Shown: piece by piece, positions 32,958-45,519 of the stretch
Numbering within the stretch: the stretch's first letter is position 1
How the letters are laid out: every line of letters starts with the position of its first letter
Assembly (NCBI GenBank): GCA_934045905.1
Contig: OW203761.1
Span: 34,522,964 to 34,586,963, forward strand
Direction: 5' to 3'
From: Leuctra nigra
Taxonomy: Eukaryota > Arthropoda > Insecta > Plecoptera > Leuctridae
DNA length: 64,000 bases
Notes under the pieces: model-generated
Seen by the model: only the letters and a program-made list of their open reading frames with translations
What the model was told of the DNA's origin: nothing
Databases searched by the model: none
Made by a program: the position numbers and the translations under genes

Positions 32958-33539
32958 GATACATTATTTCATATTTTGAAAGGCAATGAAGTAAAAATTC
33001 AATAGTATAACTTCAAAAGATTAAGATTTTTACGGACGTGAGTTTGGAAATAGTATTTGTCAATTGTATGGAATGAAATTTCAGATATTTTATCACTACT
33101 TCTTCGATCTCTCTCGTTTCGACTCTTTCCAAGTTCTGTAGAGCAGAAAATTGCGAGCATGCAATACCAAGACTCATTCAACGCGTTACATATACGCAGC
33201 GTTTTCTTAGCAGACAAATTTACCATTATTAAATATGAAGTAACTTATAATCAGGGACTAGAACCGGAACCGGAACCGAAAAAAAACGTTATTTGTATAG
33301 GAACCGGAACCCATTTTTTTAAATGTGGAACCGGAACCGGAACCTTTACAATAATAAACAAATATTTGGGTTCCATAACGGTTCCATAAGGGTTCTTCAA
33401 ATAATTTAATTCATTTCTGAAAATTGACAATAACAACAAAAATGTTGGTCCCGATGACCATGCTAAATTTTAAGTTGATCTGTCGAACGGTCCAAGTTTA
33501 ATTTTCAAAAAATCACTTGTCCCGTTCATATCTATATAT

Positions 33540-34215
33540 ATATATATATATATATATTATTAATAAGTTTCTTAGGCTTTATACCGTGTAAATCACTTTT
33601 ATTCCTCTCCCAACAGTTTCGACCACATAACAGCGATCATTTTCAAGGGACTACAAATTCATAGAAATAATTTGACAGCTAATAGAAAAATTGAACAAAG
33701 TCATAGCATACTTGAAACAGAAAAAGTCAAAATCAGAGTCTACAAATGATAAAACACTATGCAAAATAACAATTGTCATCAATAACTTAGCATGAACAAA
33801 ATAAATATTTTCAAGTATCAAGTATCACTAGACGATCTGCTAGCGGAAGCGTATCAACGTCACGTGCTTGGCTTCGTGTCACTCTTCGATTGACTTGTGT
33901 ATCCGATGAACCTCTATTGTCCTCTTGAGTCTGCACTTGGAGGAGAACTAGCCGATCCGATAAGGGTAGTGTATCAAGGTCACGTGCTTGGCTTCGTGTT
34001 ACTCGACGATTGTCTTCGTTATCATAAGACAAATCATTGACTTTTAAGTCAAGTCCTAGTCTTCGATTGCCTCGCTGATTGTCTGTGTTTACAGCCGCAT
34101 CACCACTGCACAAGTTTTCATCCACCCGATCAAGGCCGCTAGATTTTGATTGAACTGAGATGATATATATATATATCATGAGATGATATATATCATGAGA
34201 TGAGATGATATATAT
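33540..34215 (-). mobile_element. Putative retroelement 3' fragment inserted in a (TA)n tract
   Basis: A dispersed repeat (intact at 38280-38720) is interrupted here between two TATATA tracts. On the minus strand the insert has an ORF (34179-33811) with two near-repeats of RRVTRSQARDxDTLPLxDRL. Beyond it is a segment reading GAAAATGATCGCTG..GTCGAAACTGTTGG, a pattern I associate loosely with Penelope-like elements. The class is uncertain. Confidence 0.4.
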
Positions 34216-34290
34216 ATATCTACAAGACCACTTTTATGACATAAATGATGGGATGGGAGTGCAAAATTTCAAATCTATTTGGTTGAACAA

Positions 34291-34438
34291 TGAACATGGT
34301 TTTGAAACCATATACTTTTTCATCGCTTAAAACGTAAAAAAGTTGAAGGCTAAGCATTAGTTGTCAACTTTTTCAAGTTGTATACAATGCAAACGTAAAA
34401 CGGTTTCAAAACGTGAATCTCAAGAATTGGCCTCCTGG
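34291..34438. mobile_element. Foldback MITE family B, copy 2
   Basis: Shares ACGTAAAAAAGTTGAAGGCT and CGGTTTCAAAACG with the other B copies and ends in CCTCCTGGG. It interrupts the dispersed repeat that has an intact counterpart at 38280-38720. No family A copy adjoins it. Confidence 0.65.
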
Positions 34439-36000
34439 GCAGTGCAGGCAAAAAGACACACTCACACACAGATAAAGTTCCATAAGAGTACCGTGGTAAC
34501 GCGCGCTACGCTCACTGACTTTTTTACACAATTTTAATTTCCGCAAACAAATACTTTAAACAAACAAACGCTAGGTCAACCAAGAAGACATCTGTAATAT
34601 AACTACCTACCTACTCGTAGTCGTATGAATACTGTTTACAAAATCTGATGAGTGATGTAGGTACTATACTCCACAGTCCACATGCTATTCCCAGTATCTA
34701 CTCTATAAGTATCTCCCTAGTAGGCACTAGTATCAATAGGAACCCTACATACATTACAGCAGTTAGAATATTATATCAGTTTTCATCAACATGAGAAATC
34801 TGCGCATTTCTGTGTATACATTTTGTCGAATTTCCAATTAATCAGATCCAGAAATAAGATAGCAAGTAGAGTCCAGATGTTGAAAAAGAATATCTTCTGA
34901 TTGGTTGATCCGACCAGTTTGAAATTTTGCAAGAGATCAATATTTTTGTCAAATTTTACAAAGTTTCAGCCTAATCCTCCTAAATTAAAATGTTCCGATT
35001 AAGTCCATTTTATGTGGCCATTTTATGTGTTTTGGAATCGCTGTCAGAAGAGTTTGATCGAAAAGTGCCAAATTCATGCGCTGATGAGTGATATGTTATG
35101 CTTGTAGGTTCAATGGGTTCAAACGGTAGGTTCAAATCATTTGGTTCAACGAATGTAACCGTGTAGACACGAAATTGAAGCAAAAGTACTTTTATTTAGA
35201 ACCGGTGACCGGTTCTAAATAAAAGTCATCAGGAAAAATTTACAAATTAGACCGGTTACCGGTCTTATTTTTCCTTCAACGAATTAATAATTAAAGTTCA
35301 ATGAATTCAATGAAACATTAACCCGTGAAAACTAGGTTTAAATATACAATTTTTCCAGAGCATAATATAGATGGAAAGTTTATCTTTGATTGAGTGTACC
35401 ATGTTAGGTTGGAGATGTTGCGAGTATCGGTTCTCCTCAATTCTCACTTGTCACAATCGGTTCCAACTTTGAGTTGAGAATAACCACCCATCCTTGAAAA
35501 CGAGATCTCACGACAATGTGAGACAAGGTTGTAGCCAAAAATGGTGCATTTGTAGCCAAAATGCATAAAAAATATTTTAAAAAAATTAACAATTTTTCAG
35601 AAAAATCACGATTTAAAAAAAAACATTTTGTATGAAGTCCATAGTACATAATATATTACGTTCCGTAATACAGGTTATTTGCATGCATTTCGAAGGCACA
35701 CTTCCACACTCTCACTGAGCTTTGTTCTTGCTTAGAAGAATTACAAAAATATCATGATTAGTACTCTATTTTATCTTTAAATTTGGTAAGTCCAGTCCCT
35801 CCTTGCGAGAATCTTCTTCAATATTTTTAGTCGAAAAAGTGATTTTGGAAAGTGGAGGAGTCCCCACATGCGCCCTACCTCTGAATAGCAATCGGCACTT
35901 TTGTGGTTTCAATGAAAAAAATTGCAACTATTAAAATTGTCCGACAAAATATTATTATAGGTATAGAGCGAATATTTCGCGGACTTCTTACAACTTCTGG
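34439..36000. other. No gene seen
   Basis: AT-rich sequence with only the ACCGGT palindromes; short ORFs have no recognisable content. Confidence 0.5.
35189..35265. repeat. Pair of ACCGGT palindromes
   Basis: A 37-base palindrome around ACCGGTGACCGGT (35189-35225) and a 17-base one around ACCGGTTACCGGT (35249-35265). Confidence 0.85.
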
Positions 36001-36061
36001 AGAGTGAAGTTTAGTAAAAGTGTGATCCTTTCTTACCTTCCTTTTCCCTTCCTCGATCTAG

Positions 36062-36170
36062 ACGGCATGTCACTTGCGCTTGCCGAGGTTCCAAAGTTCC
36101 TTGGACGCAGATATGAGCGCAGAGGACCCAGACGCGGACGCGCTAATATGCCAGCACTGCGCCGCGGGTA
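36062..36170 (+). CDS. Possible exon in a GC-rich island
   Basis: Flanked by a pyrimidine-rich acceptor (..CTCGATCTAG) and a GTACGT donor, and strikingly GC/CpG-rich for this window. One frame contains MSAEDPDADALICQHCAA. Another frame is also open (ALAEVPKFLGRRYERRG). No product is recognised and no linked exons could be assembled. Confidence 0.25.
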
Positions 36171-36759
36171 CGTTGCACTGCTACCAAACATCGCGCACCA
36201 AGTGGCGTCTCGGCGCCCCAGCGTCGTTCTTATAACACCGACGCTTATCGATCATGCATGCATATGCGCCTATTGCACCAAATACAAGTATGCTGATACA
36301 AAATGACACGCTATGGCTCTGTGTTTGATGATGACCTCAAACTTGTCAACATACACATAAATTACTGTTACAATTTGTTTGTGATTAATTATATCAACTG
36401 CATGTTATGATCAACTTTCACTTATCTTTTAACTTTGTGACCTTTTGAAATTATTTTACTTTCTAAAATACGATGCCAATTTGAGTAAATACCATATAAG
36501 TTTAAAACCAATTTTTATTCACATAAAAATTTGAGACTTTTTAAAATGTTTTCACATGTTATTAATTTTAATTTTAATTTTAAATAATAATGTGTTATTT
36601 ATTGATATTTAAAGTAAAAATCACTAAGATTAGTTTAAGAAAAGCATGACAATCATTGCGGCAACCGAAAAGAAGAATTTAAGACGATACCCACTACAAT
36701 TGATTGATATTGTGATAAATTGTGATAAATTGTTGAATACATTTTGATATAAACAGTGT

Positions 36760-37030
36760 AACGCTATATAACGCTCTCAGCTTGTATTCCGGAGGCCCGG
36801 GTTCGATTCCCGCGGCCGTCCTTCCTGACTGGGGTTTTTTCGTGGTTTTCCCTCAGTCTTCAGGCAAATGCTGGGAGGTACCCTACTAATAGGCCACGAC
36901 CGCCTCCTTCCCACCTTCCATCCTTACCTACTCTTCACCATCATCTCCCAATCATCATCATAATCATCCATCCGTCGCCATTAGCCTCGCTGCAGAACAG
37001 TGCGACGTTAAGCCCCAGACAAAAACACAG
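36760..37030 (+). mobile_element. tRNA-derived SINE
   Basis: A tRNA-like head with an intact B-box (GGTTCGATTCC, about 36800) is followed by a body with TGACTGGGG..GTGGTTTTCCC, typical of arthropod SINEs. The 3' end is GACGTTAAGCCCCAGACAAAA. The 5' part of the tRNA head (A-box region) is poorly preserved. The matching fragment at 4497-4550 shows it is a dispersed family. Confidence 0.75.
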
Positions 37031-37384
37031 ACACTTTTCCACAGACACTTTTTTCTGTACTTCTCTCAATGCACAAATGCGTCACATGTCTTTTAAATTA
37101 CAAAGAAACAGTTTTAGATTATTTCGAGATTATCTAAGACAATTTCAAATGAAGATATACATCTCATATTAGTAGTGAATTTTAATGTCTGATGTAAATA
37201 CCCTCACGGTATTTCATGTTCTCCAAAACATTTTTTAAACCCTAGTTTGACTCCTTTAGCACTGTCAATATTGTCATTCTAGACCTCATTTAGAATGCAA
37301 ATCTGACAGACCCAGCATGCTCCAAAATGACTTTAATCTCATCTAAGAAAGTCAGTTGCAGTTTTCAGTTGCGTGGAAGTTTTC

Positions 37385-37495
37385 TGAAACCCAGGCCCCC
37401 TCTGAGTCCACCTATATCTATTTATTTTAAGCATAATCATATTGACCCCCCCCCCCTCCCCCCGGGGGCTAAAATGTCTGAATTCGGCACTGATG
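37385..37495. mobile_element. Fragment of a G-run hAT-like MITE
   Basis: The right end AAAATGTCTGAATTCGGCACTG resembles the end of the element at 32395-32957, preceded by a long C run. The left terminus is not identified, so it is truncated or diverged. Confidence 0.45.
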
Positions 37496-37961
37496 GACAA
37501 TTAAAAGAGCACATACATTTAAAGCGTGCATGAGAAGATAAACAGAGAGCGATTAAAATTATATGATGAATAAATTATATGATGAATATTATAATATAAT
37601 GGGAAACGACAGGAAAACTATAAGTGTGTTTAAAAGCACTTTGTAGGAAATAGCGTAGATGAAGAGATGAAAGTCCAGTTATGAAGATGGAATTGGGAGA
37701 AGATGCAGAGTGGTGGAGAGATGTATACCTACTGAAGTGCAAGAGGTGGAAGCGAAAATGAGGATAATGTGAAGACCAAGAAGAGTGAGAAACTACAGGC
37801 TTGGCCTACCGGTATAAATAGAATTTAAAGTGAAAAATAATTTAAAATTACGATATTTTTTAATATTACTTAGAGAAAGTTACGCCTATAATGATATGTG
37901 TAACAGATGTTTAAATGCTTTTCTCGACTATCTAACAGCAGAACACACCTGTGCCTATCCA

Positions 37962-38090
37962 CAGAGATAAATTCGCTCTTCTCTGCTGCCAACTGTGCTA
38001 ACCCTGCGCCAGGCACAGTGCAGCACACACGCGAGTTGCGGGATGCGTGTTTCAGCCGCTCAGGGGATGGCAGTGCAAGGAACACAAAGG
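37962..38090 (+). CDS. Possible exon
   Basis: A CCACAG acceptor and an AAAG|GTACGA donor bound an open frame with SAANCANPAPGTVQHTREL and RDACFSRSGDGSARNTK. It is more GC-rich than its surroundings. No homology is recognised and it may be part of an old element. Confidence 0.2.
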
Positions 38091-38279
38091 TACGAACTCA
38101 TCTTGGCTAAATGTCATTTACTAGTGAAGAAATGATTTGCGTCTGCTATTCTATTTGTGGCGTGGTCTTGGTCACGCGAGGCGAAAGCACAAGAGATTTG
38201 ATATTCAGGGGTGTGGATCCTCATTCTACGCACAATATACCTACATATTCATTTTAAAGTAGGGAAACTCTCAATGCAA

Positions 38280-38720
38280 CGGGTTGATAAGCGAGCCTTC
38301 GCTTTTATAATGCGAATTAATATTCGTGTGTAAGTTGCTGCCTTGAAAGTGATGCGTCAAGAGTGCATGATAAAATATCTGATCATTTTTGGCATACATT
38401 TGACAAATATTTCCAAACACGCTTAAAATGTCAATAACTTTTGAAAATAACGACAGATTAGTCTGAAAATTTTCACATAATAACTAAAATGTTAGTCCCG
38501 ATGACCAGGCAAAGTCTTAAAGTTGAACGGTCGAAGGATTCCTTCTGAATTATCAAAACATCACAGGATCTCGTTCAAACACTATACACGAGACCGCTCA
38601 TATGAAATTATGAAGTGTACAAAATTTCAGATCGACCGGTTGAGCTGTTTTGAGTTTTGACCCACTGCAGGCAAAAACACACACAGAAAACATTCAAACG
38701 AAAAAACAAAGACACAAAGA
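38280..38720 (+). repeat. Dispersed repeat, most complete copy
   Basis: Begins GGTTGATAAGCGAGCCTTCG, contains TGACAAATATTTCCAAACAC and GTCCCGATGACC, and ends with GCAGGCAAAAACACACACAG. Partial copies are at 33000-33220 (minus), 33430-34500 (plus, interrupted twice) and 62590-62800 (plus). Confidence 0.65.
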
Positions 38721-38787
38721 AAGTGCCATGAGAGCATTAAATTGATTTTCAAACATTTTATACTCTACACGAGTGAGTGATGGTTTA

Positions 38788-39029
38788 GGTACACTCGACA
38801 ATTCATAAAACGGTATTTGAAAGAAATGGATTGTCTGAAAAAAATGTGATGCATCATCTGAGAGGTAGTAGATGTCGTCATCTACCTCTAGTAGGTGAGG
38901 TCTGATTTAATTCGTCCTTTATTATAATACGAAATATTATGAGAACGAATGATAATAACAAGGATCGATTGTCAATGAACCTGACCAGAAGTTCGTTCCA
39001 ATACCGTTTTATGAATTGTCGAGTGTACC
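38788..39029. repeat. Foldback element
   Basis: Arms GGTACACTCGACAATTCATA and inverse, about 32 bases each, around a 180-base centre. Confidence 0.75.
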
Positions 39030-39080
39030 CACTCAAATTAAATATTTTTTACTGTCATTGCGGCATTTTCGCCCAGCAGT

Positions 39081-39330
39081 GCGATTGTATAACTTCTTAG
39101 CCGAGATAATGGATCGTTATCGATACAAATGGATGAAAGTAATTTAGCCTATCAGAAGGTAAAGCAATTCAAAGTGCGTAAAGTCGACTTCCTGAGATAA
39201 ATAATGTAATTTTATTTCATATCCTCGTAGCTTTTGCACAATTCAAATGATTAACAATGATATTAATAGTTTACTTTCATCAATTGGTATAGATAACGAT
39301 CCATTTTCTCGGCTAAGATTATACAATCGC
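39081..39330. repeat. Foldback element
   Basis: Arms GCGATTGTATAACTTCTTAG.. ATGGATCGTTATC and inverse, about 60 bases each, about 50 bases after the previous foldback. Confidence 0.75.
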
Positions 39331-39555
39331 CCTGCAGACCCAATCGATCTGATATTATGCAGCAGAGCCATGTTGTATTGTTTTGAATTTCGAGCAAAAT
39401 TATCTAATTGATGAAAAGTTACCCGTTTGATGAATCAGGACGAATTTTGTATGACCAATTGGAACACATTTTACACATTCGTGAACAACTGAAAGAGTTT
39501 TCACCTCGGTTAAATTTATAAAATGTGTTAAGAATTCGGATCCACTCAAATAACG

Positions 39556-40255
39556 CGTTTTCCTTGTTGATAGAGATCATAAAAGTGGTCAAATTAATCT
39601 TGATTAAAATTACCAATAGGAAATCCTTCTTCTGCCACCATTTGTACTATTAATTTTCAACTCATTTTCTTTTTCGAACACTTGACATTTCTTGAGTTCG
39701 CTATAATTCAATACCTACGTTTCCATCACAAAACACCAATTGAAGGGTACAGGGAAAGAAAGCTATGAGTCCATTTTTAGAAAAAATTAGTTGAATGTGT
39801 AATCTTGCAGTGATTTTTATGAGCTTTCAGAATATACCCTCGGGTTTTAGAAAATATTGTTCCAAAGTCTTGAAAAACGCAATTGAAATATCGATTTGTA
39901 TGGAAGATAGATTCAAGTTTCACATAAAACCTCGTTTTTCTCAGTTTAATCCGAATGTGACTCATAGCGTTCTTTCCCTGTACCCTTCAATTGTTATTCT
40001 AACAAAGAAAAAGTTATTTTGACAGCACCCTTCAACATAATTAACATTATAAGTGCACAAGTGTGCTGAAATGTATACATCCTTTTTTATTCCCAACCCT
40101 CTATTTGTGACCTAAAATGGATCATATATGGAGTAGGTATAATTATCCCGCAAATCAAAATGCTTTGCACTATTTTTCGTAAATTTCTGTCATTGTTTCC
40201 TCCATAAAAATTATGTACACAAACTTTAATTAAACCCTTTGGTTATTGGGACAAA
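39556..40255 (+). repeat. Dispersed repeat family G, copy 1, interrupted
   Basis: The flanks match 43325-43790 (CTTCTGCCACCATTTGTA; CCTTTTTTATTCCCAACCCT; CTCCATAAAAATTATGTACA). The foldback 39737-39993 splits it. Confidence 0.7.
39737..39993. mobile_element. Foldback MITE nested in repeat family G
   Basis: Ends CAATTGAAGGGTACAGGGAA and inverse, 35-base arms. It is absent from the second family G copy at the equivalent position near 43510. Confidence 0.75.
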
Positions 40256-41081
40256 CATTATAGTTATTGATAAAACTTTACAAATTATCTTGATAAATTG
40301 TGATTTGAGCAATTATCATAAAGTGTTACCGGTATGTCGCTACCGGTATAGCATTGTTATATTCCAGTTTGCAACTCCAGTCCAAAAGTGAGGTTTCAAT
40401 TTTATGTTATTAGAGAATGAGCAAAGCTTTAACATGGTAGAGATAGTATAATCATTTCGAATTTGGTTTCTAACTTTTAAAATAGCACACGTTGGTATTG
40501 TTTTCCTGATAGTACGTAAAAAAGTTTTTTTTTGTTCAAATATATCGGTACAAAAAAATTAGAACTTCATTATAGCTTAAAAATGTCTCGATTTTACTTG
40601 ACTGCCATAAGATAACATAAGGGAAAAAACTCAAATTATCTCGGAAACTAGACACGAGAAGTGTATAATTTTTTCAGATGATTACTGCTCCTTTCACTCA
40701 TATTGTCTAAGGCCTAGAGCAGCAAATTTCACATGAAAATGAATTCGCATGCGATACAAAGGCTCCCTTATCAACGCGTTTGTGGTTCATTTTCATCACC
40801 GCAAGCTGAACTACCACTTCAACTGTAACAAAAACGCCTTGAAACGTGAAATTCATTCTAATATGAAATTATTATTAATTATTACTAATGTATAATTATT
40901 TTTAATAAAAACAAATTTAGTGAAGAATATTTTGTACCCCCTATGACCTGCCCACGCCCATTTCTTCCACGGTTCTCACGGTACTTGGTTTCGCCACTGC
41001 AAAAACACATATTTTTAGCATAATTCTCGGATTGGCTAAACAGTCAACATTCTATCAGTTAGGTCCGTAAGAAAGAAATTT

Positions 41082-43158
41082 CGTCGCCTTAGTGCTTATT
41101 TGGTCCATATCCACTTTTATGCAAACGGAGAAAACAGGGTTTGAAAGTTTGTTATTTTTTTCTCTATAGCTGCTTGTTTTACATCTGTCAAGTGGTATTA
41201 TGTGGCAGCACATTTAGATCTAGATTGCAGATGATATTTTTTATATTAATTTTTGGGTAGGTACCAATTTCCCAGTAATGACCACTTCCGGTTGGATATG
41301 GAACACTAACATACAAGTTTTCACAAATATGTATTAAAAGTGTGTTCCATATCCATTCCAATATACTTCTTATTCCACTTACAAGCAATTTTATGAATAA
41401 TCATTATATGATTTATCTCGGAACAATGTTAGGTAACTAAATAGAAGATATTGGTCAATTATAAATAAAAAATTATGACTTTTGTTATAAGAATAAAAAT
41501 TTTGTTAAAAATTTCAGCTAAATGTGGTTGCTTACGCCCATTCCATAATGATAATGTTTAAACTCACAATAGGCAGCGTGTTTAGACAACAGATGGCACT
41601 GCAAAAGTACAGACAGAGCCACCTAATCTGTGGGAAGGAAGCTTACCTTTTGGTAAGGCGTCCAAGTCGCTGCAGTTATATGTTATGTTGCTGCACATAT
41701 TACGCATTATCAATTCTTAAAATTTACACAAGTTTATCTAATGTTTATTCGCCTACAAAATATTAACAACAAAGTGTTCACAATTTCACTGAATCTGATC
41801 ACAATATTAATTTGCGCGACTAAGTTCTGATCACGTTCTGATTCCGAAATATTTTGAGTACATTTGTTGACATCTGATCGGTTGCTAGGTCACGGCCAAT
41901 GAGAAATAAAACAGTTGACGATCTTCCCACAAATGTTGCTAATTTCTCTCACTCGTGGCGAACACTCGGTGCCTATACTTTGCAACCTAAATTTAAAAAT
42001 GTGATTGATTGAATTGCGATATTTGTCATTTGACCCCGAATTATTACAAATCATAGAATTCGTGGTCATTACTCATTGTGTCATTAATAATAGTCAATCG
42101 TATTATATTATACGGTCATCAGAATACAATCATGCTCTCGATATGTTGTTTCAATCGCGAATTTTGAAGTTTTATTTAATTTGACCCCCAGACCCCCAGA
42201 TTTATATCCCTGACCCACAAGGAAAATCTCAAAAGGTATCATAGCCAGGAATTTTAGTGATGTTCTAAGGAACATCTGAGCCAAATTTTGAGCTGCAGTT
42301 ATTACAATACGTTAACATCTTTGTGTAATGCAAGCCTATAAAACAATCAACATTATGACTAATTGGGCCCATTTATGCCCGTTCCTTTAGCAATATATGG
42401 TTTGATTCAACATTATTAACACTTACGGGATTATTTCACCACAAATTAAAAAAGAAAACTAAGATAGCTCGAAAACACAATTTTTAATATTTTACCCCAA
42501 GATGACCCCAAAATGACCCTTTTTGGATTTTTTTTCGCAACTGTATTTTTTTAAGATCACTAAATCATAGGCGGTCATATTAGATCAAATTGACTGAAAA
42601 TGTTGATTCGGTTATGAATTGTGTGCATCTTTGTAATTTGACCTCTAGGGGTCACCATTGACCCCAGGGGCAAAAGATCGACTGACATCATAGCAAAATC
42701 TGTTTTATTTGTCCAAAGGAACATCTCCACCAAATTGCATGCTTGTGTCACAAAATGAACAATTTCGTCCATTCCATGCCCCTTAGCCGCTGCAAAATAA
42801 TAATCACAAAATAATCATATTATATTTACACCTTGAGGTGCAACATTTTAAGAAAAATGTAAGACGGCCAACGCAGCCGAGAGAGCAGCACAGAGAAGCA
42901 ATCGCATGACTTAAATAAAGCATTTTCATTGGAGAAAAATATCTATTTCCGGTCCAATTGGATATGGAACATTTAAGCACTGAGTTTTTGAAAAATAGTT
43001 GGATATGGATCAAGAAAAGAGCAAAAAATTTTATTTGCTGACATAAAATGTGATATTTAGATATTAAAATCGATGAAATACGCATACAGAAATGTAAATC
43101 AGTTGCAACTCAAAAAATTTGAAAAGTGGATATGGACCAAATAAGTACTGGGACGACG
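41082..43158. mobile_element. Possible 2.1-kb TIR element
   Basis: Inverse 37-base ends with TATTTGGTCCATATCCACTT (41082-41118, 43122-43158). Inside, two diverged blocks (about 42180-42330 and 42630-42780) share AAGGAACATCT..CCAAATT. No transposase ORF was seen. Confidence 0.5.
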
Positions 43159-43324
43159 ATTTTACATGAGGTCAACACTTTTTAAAATTTTACATATTTT
43201 CGGTGAAGTCGGTTAAAAACTTTTAGCGAGTTATTGACATTTTAAACTTATTTTGAAATAGTTTTTAATTCCTGGAAATGCAGATCAGCAACTGAAGCTG
43301 CATCGTTTTACGCTATCGTTGACA

Positions 43325-43790
43325 AAGAGCGTTTTCCTAGTTGATAGAGATCGTAAAAGTTATCAAATTATCTTGATTAAAAAACCAAATAATACATCCT
43401 ACTTCTGCCACCATTTGTAATATTCATTTTCAACCCATTTTCTTTTTGGAACACTTGACATTTTTAAAGTTCGATATAATTTAATATTCCTACGTTTCCA
43501 TTTCAAACACATAACGCAGAAAATCCGATTTTGACCACACCCTTCAACATCATTTACATTTTAACTGCACAAGCCGATTTTGATACTCATTTTTTTCTGA
43601 GTATCTACTATGTGCTGAAATGCATTCATCCTTTTTTATTCCCAACCCTCTATGTGTGACTTAAAATCGATCTAATACCCTGGAGTATAATTATCCCACA
43701 AATCAAAAAGCTTTGCACAATTATTAGGACGTTTTTGTAATTGTTCTCTCCATAAAAATAATGTACAAAAAGTTTTATCAAACCCTTCTC
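43325..43790 (+). repeat. Dispersed repeat family G, copy 2
   Basis: Uninterrupted copy of 39556-40255 with moderate divergence. Confidence 0.7.
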
Positions 43791-45519
43791 AATTATAGAA
43801 CTGAGAGGTAGCCATAAGAAAATAATGCTGCTTAGTTTTTAAAATAAACAAAATAGGTGGCAATAGACTACGTACTTCACAACACGCGATTTATTTTAAC
43901 TACATAAGGAAAATGAAATTTGACCTCTAGGAACCTATCAATGGAAGTGAAAACAAAAGGGCAATGACATCCATCTATGACATTATATAGGTATGTATTT
44001 ATTTATTTATAAATATTTATTACACTTTCAACAATACGAAAGAGAAGACTGGTTGGATATATACCTACATACAACATAGGAAGAAATTGCACATTTATTG
44101 ATTGGTAAAAAGTGGTAGGTACAATTCGGAATAAGATATTATAATAGTGGTCACAGACTTAAACAAAAATAAAATAAACACATCACATATATAGTTGATC
44201 CTGCCAACTATCAGATTAACATTTCAGAGTTGCAGTTTTCCACTGCTGCTAATTTTATAAATACACATAATTGCAGAACAAATCAACTTACAAATATGAA
44301 AAACAATATTACTCCTGAATTCATACTAGTCAACCAATTACAAATTTAAGAACTACGTATTACAATATTTTATCTACTGCAAATAAATGATGCATGTGGT
44401 ACACTTGCAGTCCACCAAATACACAAAAGTTGAGCATTATGCCCAAGACCATGGGAGAAATGCACAATTATTATGTCGGTGAGTGTACATTACAGACTGG
44501 TTATAGCTTATCAACAAAATCGACACTCATTATAGGGAGGTTTGTTGGCACATTATCCATTGTGTACATAGTACGTACACAGCAACATATACATCAATAG
44601 ATAATTTTAATGTTCAGCTGTTCTTTGAATTTTACACTGAAAGATATACGTACAAATAACATTCGATTATGAAGGTAGATAAATACCGAAAATATTTCCC
44701 TCCAAATTACCCAATAAATCCAAACTCGGTGGAACAACAATGTATAGAAGGGATACATAGTCTGAATGAGAGTTCAGTCAGAGAGTCCATATTTCCAATT
44801 AGTAGTTGGGTACCTAATACTTTATAGTGGATATACAAAAGAATATTAATTTCCTATGAGAAAATTCTGTTCCCTGGTTTAGACTCAACTCAAATTGCTA
44901 CTCCACCTACACAGGTAATATTAGATTAGGTGCAATTCTAGAAAGTTCAAATACATATCTATTTTGATGTATAGAAATAATTAGTTGAAAGTTTGACTAG
45001 TGTATTTGAATAAGCACTAAACAAACTTTCAATATTTAGTATTTTCTGACTTTTATTTGTTACTGACTGGATCATGTGCGTGTCGAATATACAATAGTTC
45101 CTAATCCTATGTACCTATGATTGTTTGATCGTCAGCGCAAGAACTCTTTTGAAGACGTATATTGTACGAGTGTCCGTCTATCGTACGTGTATGTAATTTA
45201 TATTTAAGGCCCAAACCATCAAAATCTGTTTAAAATGAAAACAATTATTTGATTCTTTTCTGTATGCGGAAACATCACCATAAGAAATTAAAAAAAATAT
45301 CCCTCTTAGATAATTTAACAATACATAGTCACTCACTTCTGACATCTTCATTCCCATGCCACATTGTCCAATAAAATGACCAGACTTTAAGATTGTTCGA
45401 GCTGAATATATTGTTCAAGCATAAACAACAGTTCACTCATCCATAAATATTCTTCTCTGACACACGACCATCAAAACTCCAGGGCCATAACTTCCATCAG
45501 ACTCTACCGATCACTGGAT
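43791..45519. other. UBAC2 downstream region, probably partly 3' UTR
   Basis: No coding signal. A minus-strand AATAAA cluster (plus TTTATT, around 43997-44015) could end the UBAC2 transcript, which would make a long 3' UTR. Confidence 0.35.

Larger units (their letters stand above)
31523..33400. repeat. Two GGTTCC-rich low-complexity blocks in opposite orientation
   Basis: 31523-31640 has GGTTCCGGTTCCGGTTCC repeats and 33245-33400 the inverse (GGAACCGGAACC). Both include a TTCCATAAGGG-like segment, so they are likely ends or copies of one repeat family. The elements at 31696 and 32395 lie between. Confidence 0.5.

Noticed and set aside
44394..44600. 68-aa ORF downstream of UBAC2
   Set aside because: No recognisable motif; it lies in the probable UBAC2 3' UTR on the opposite strand.
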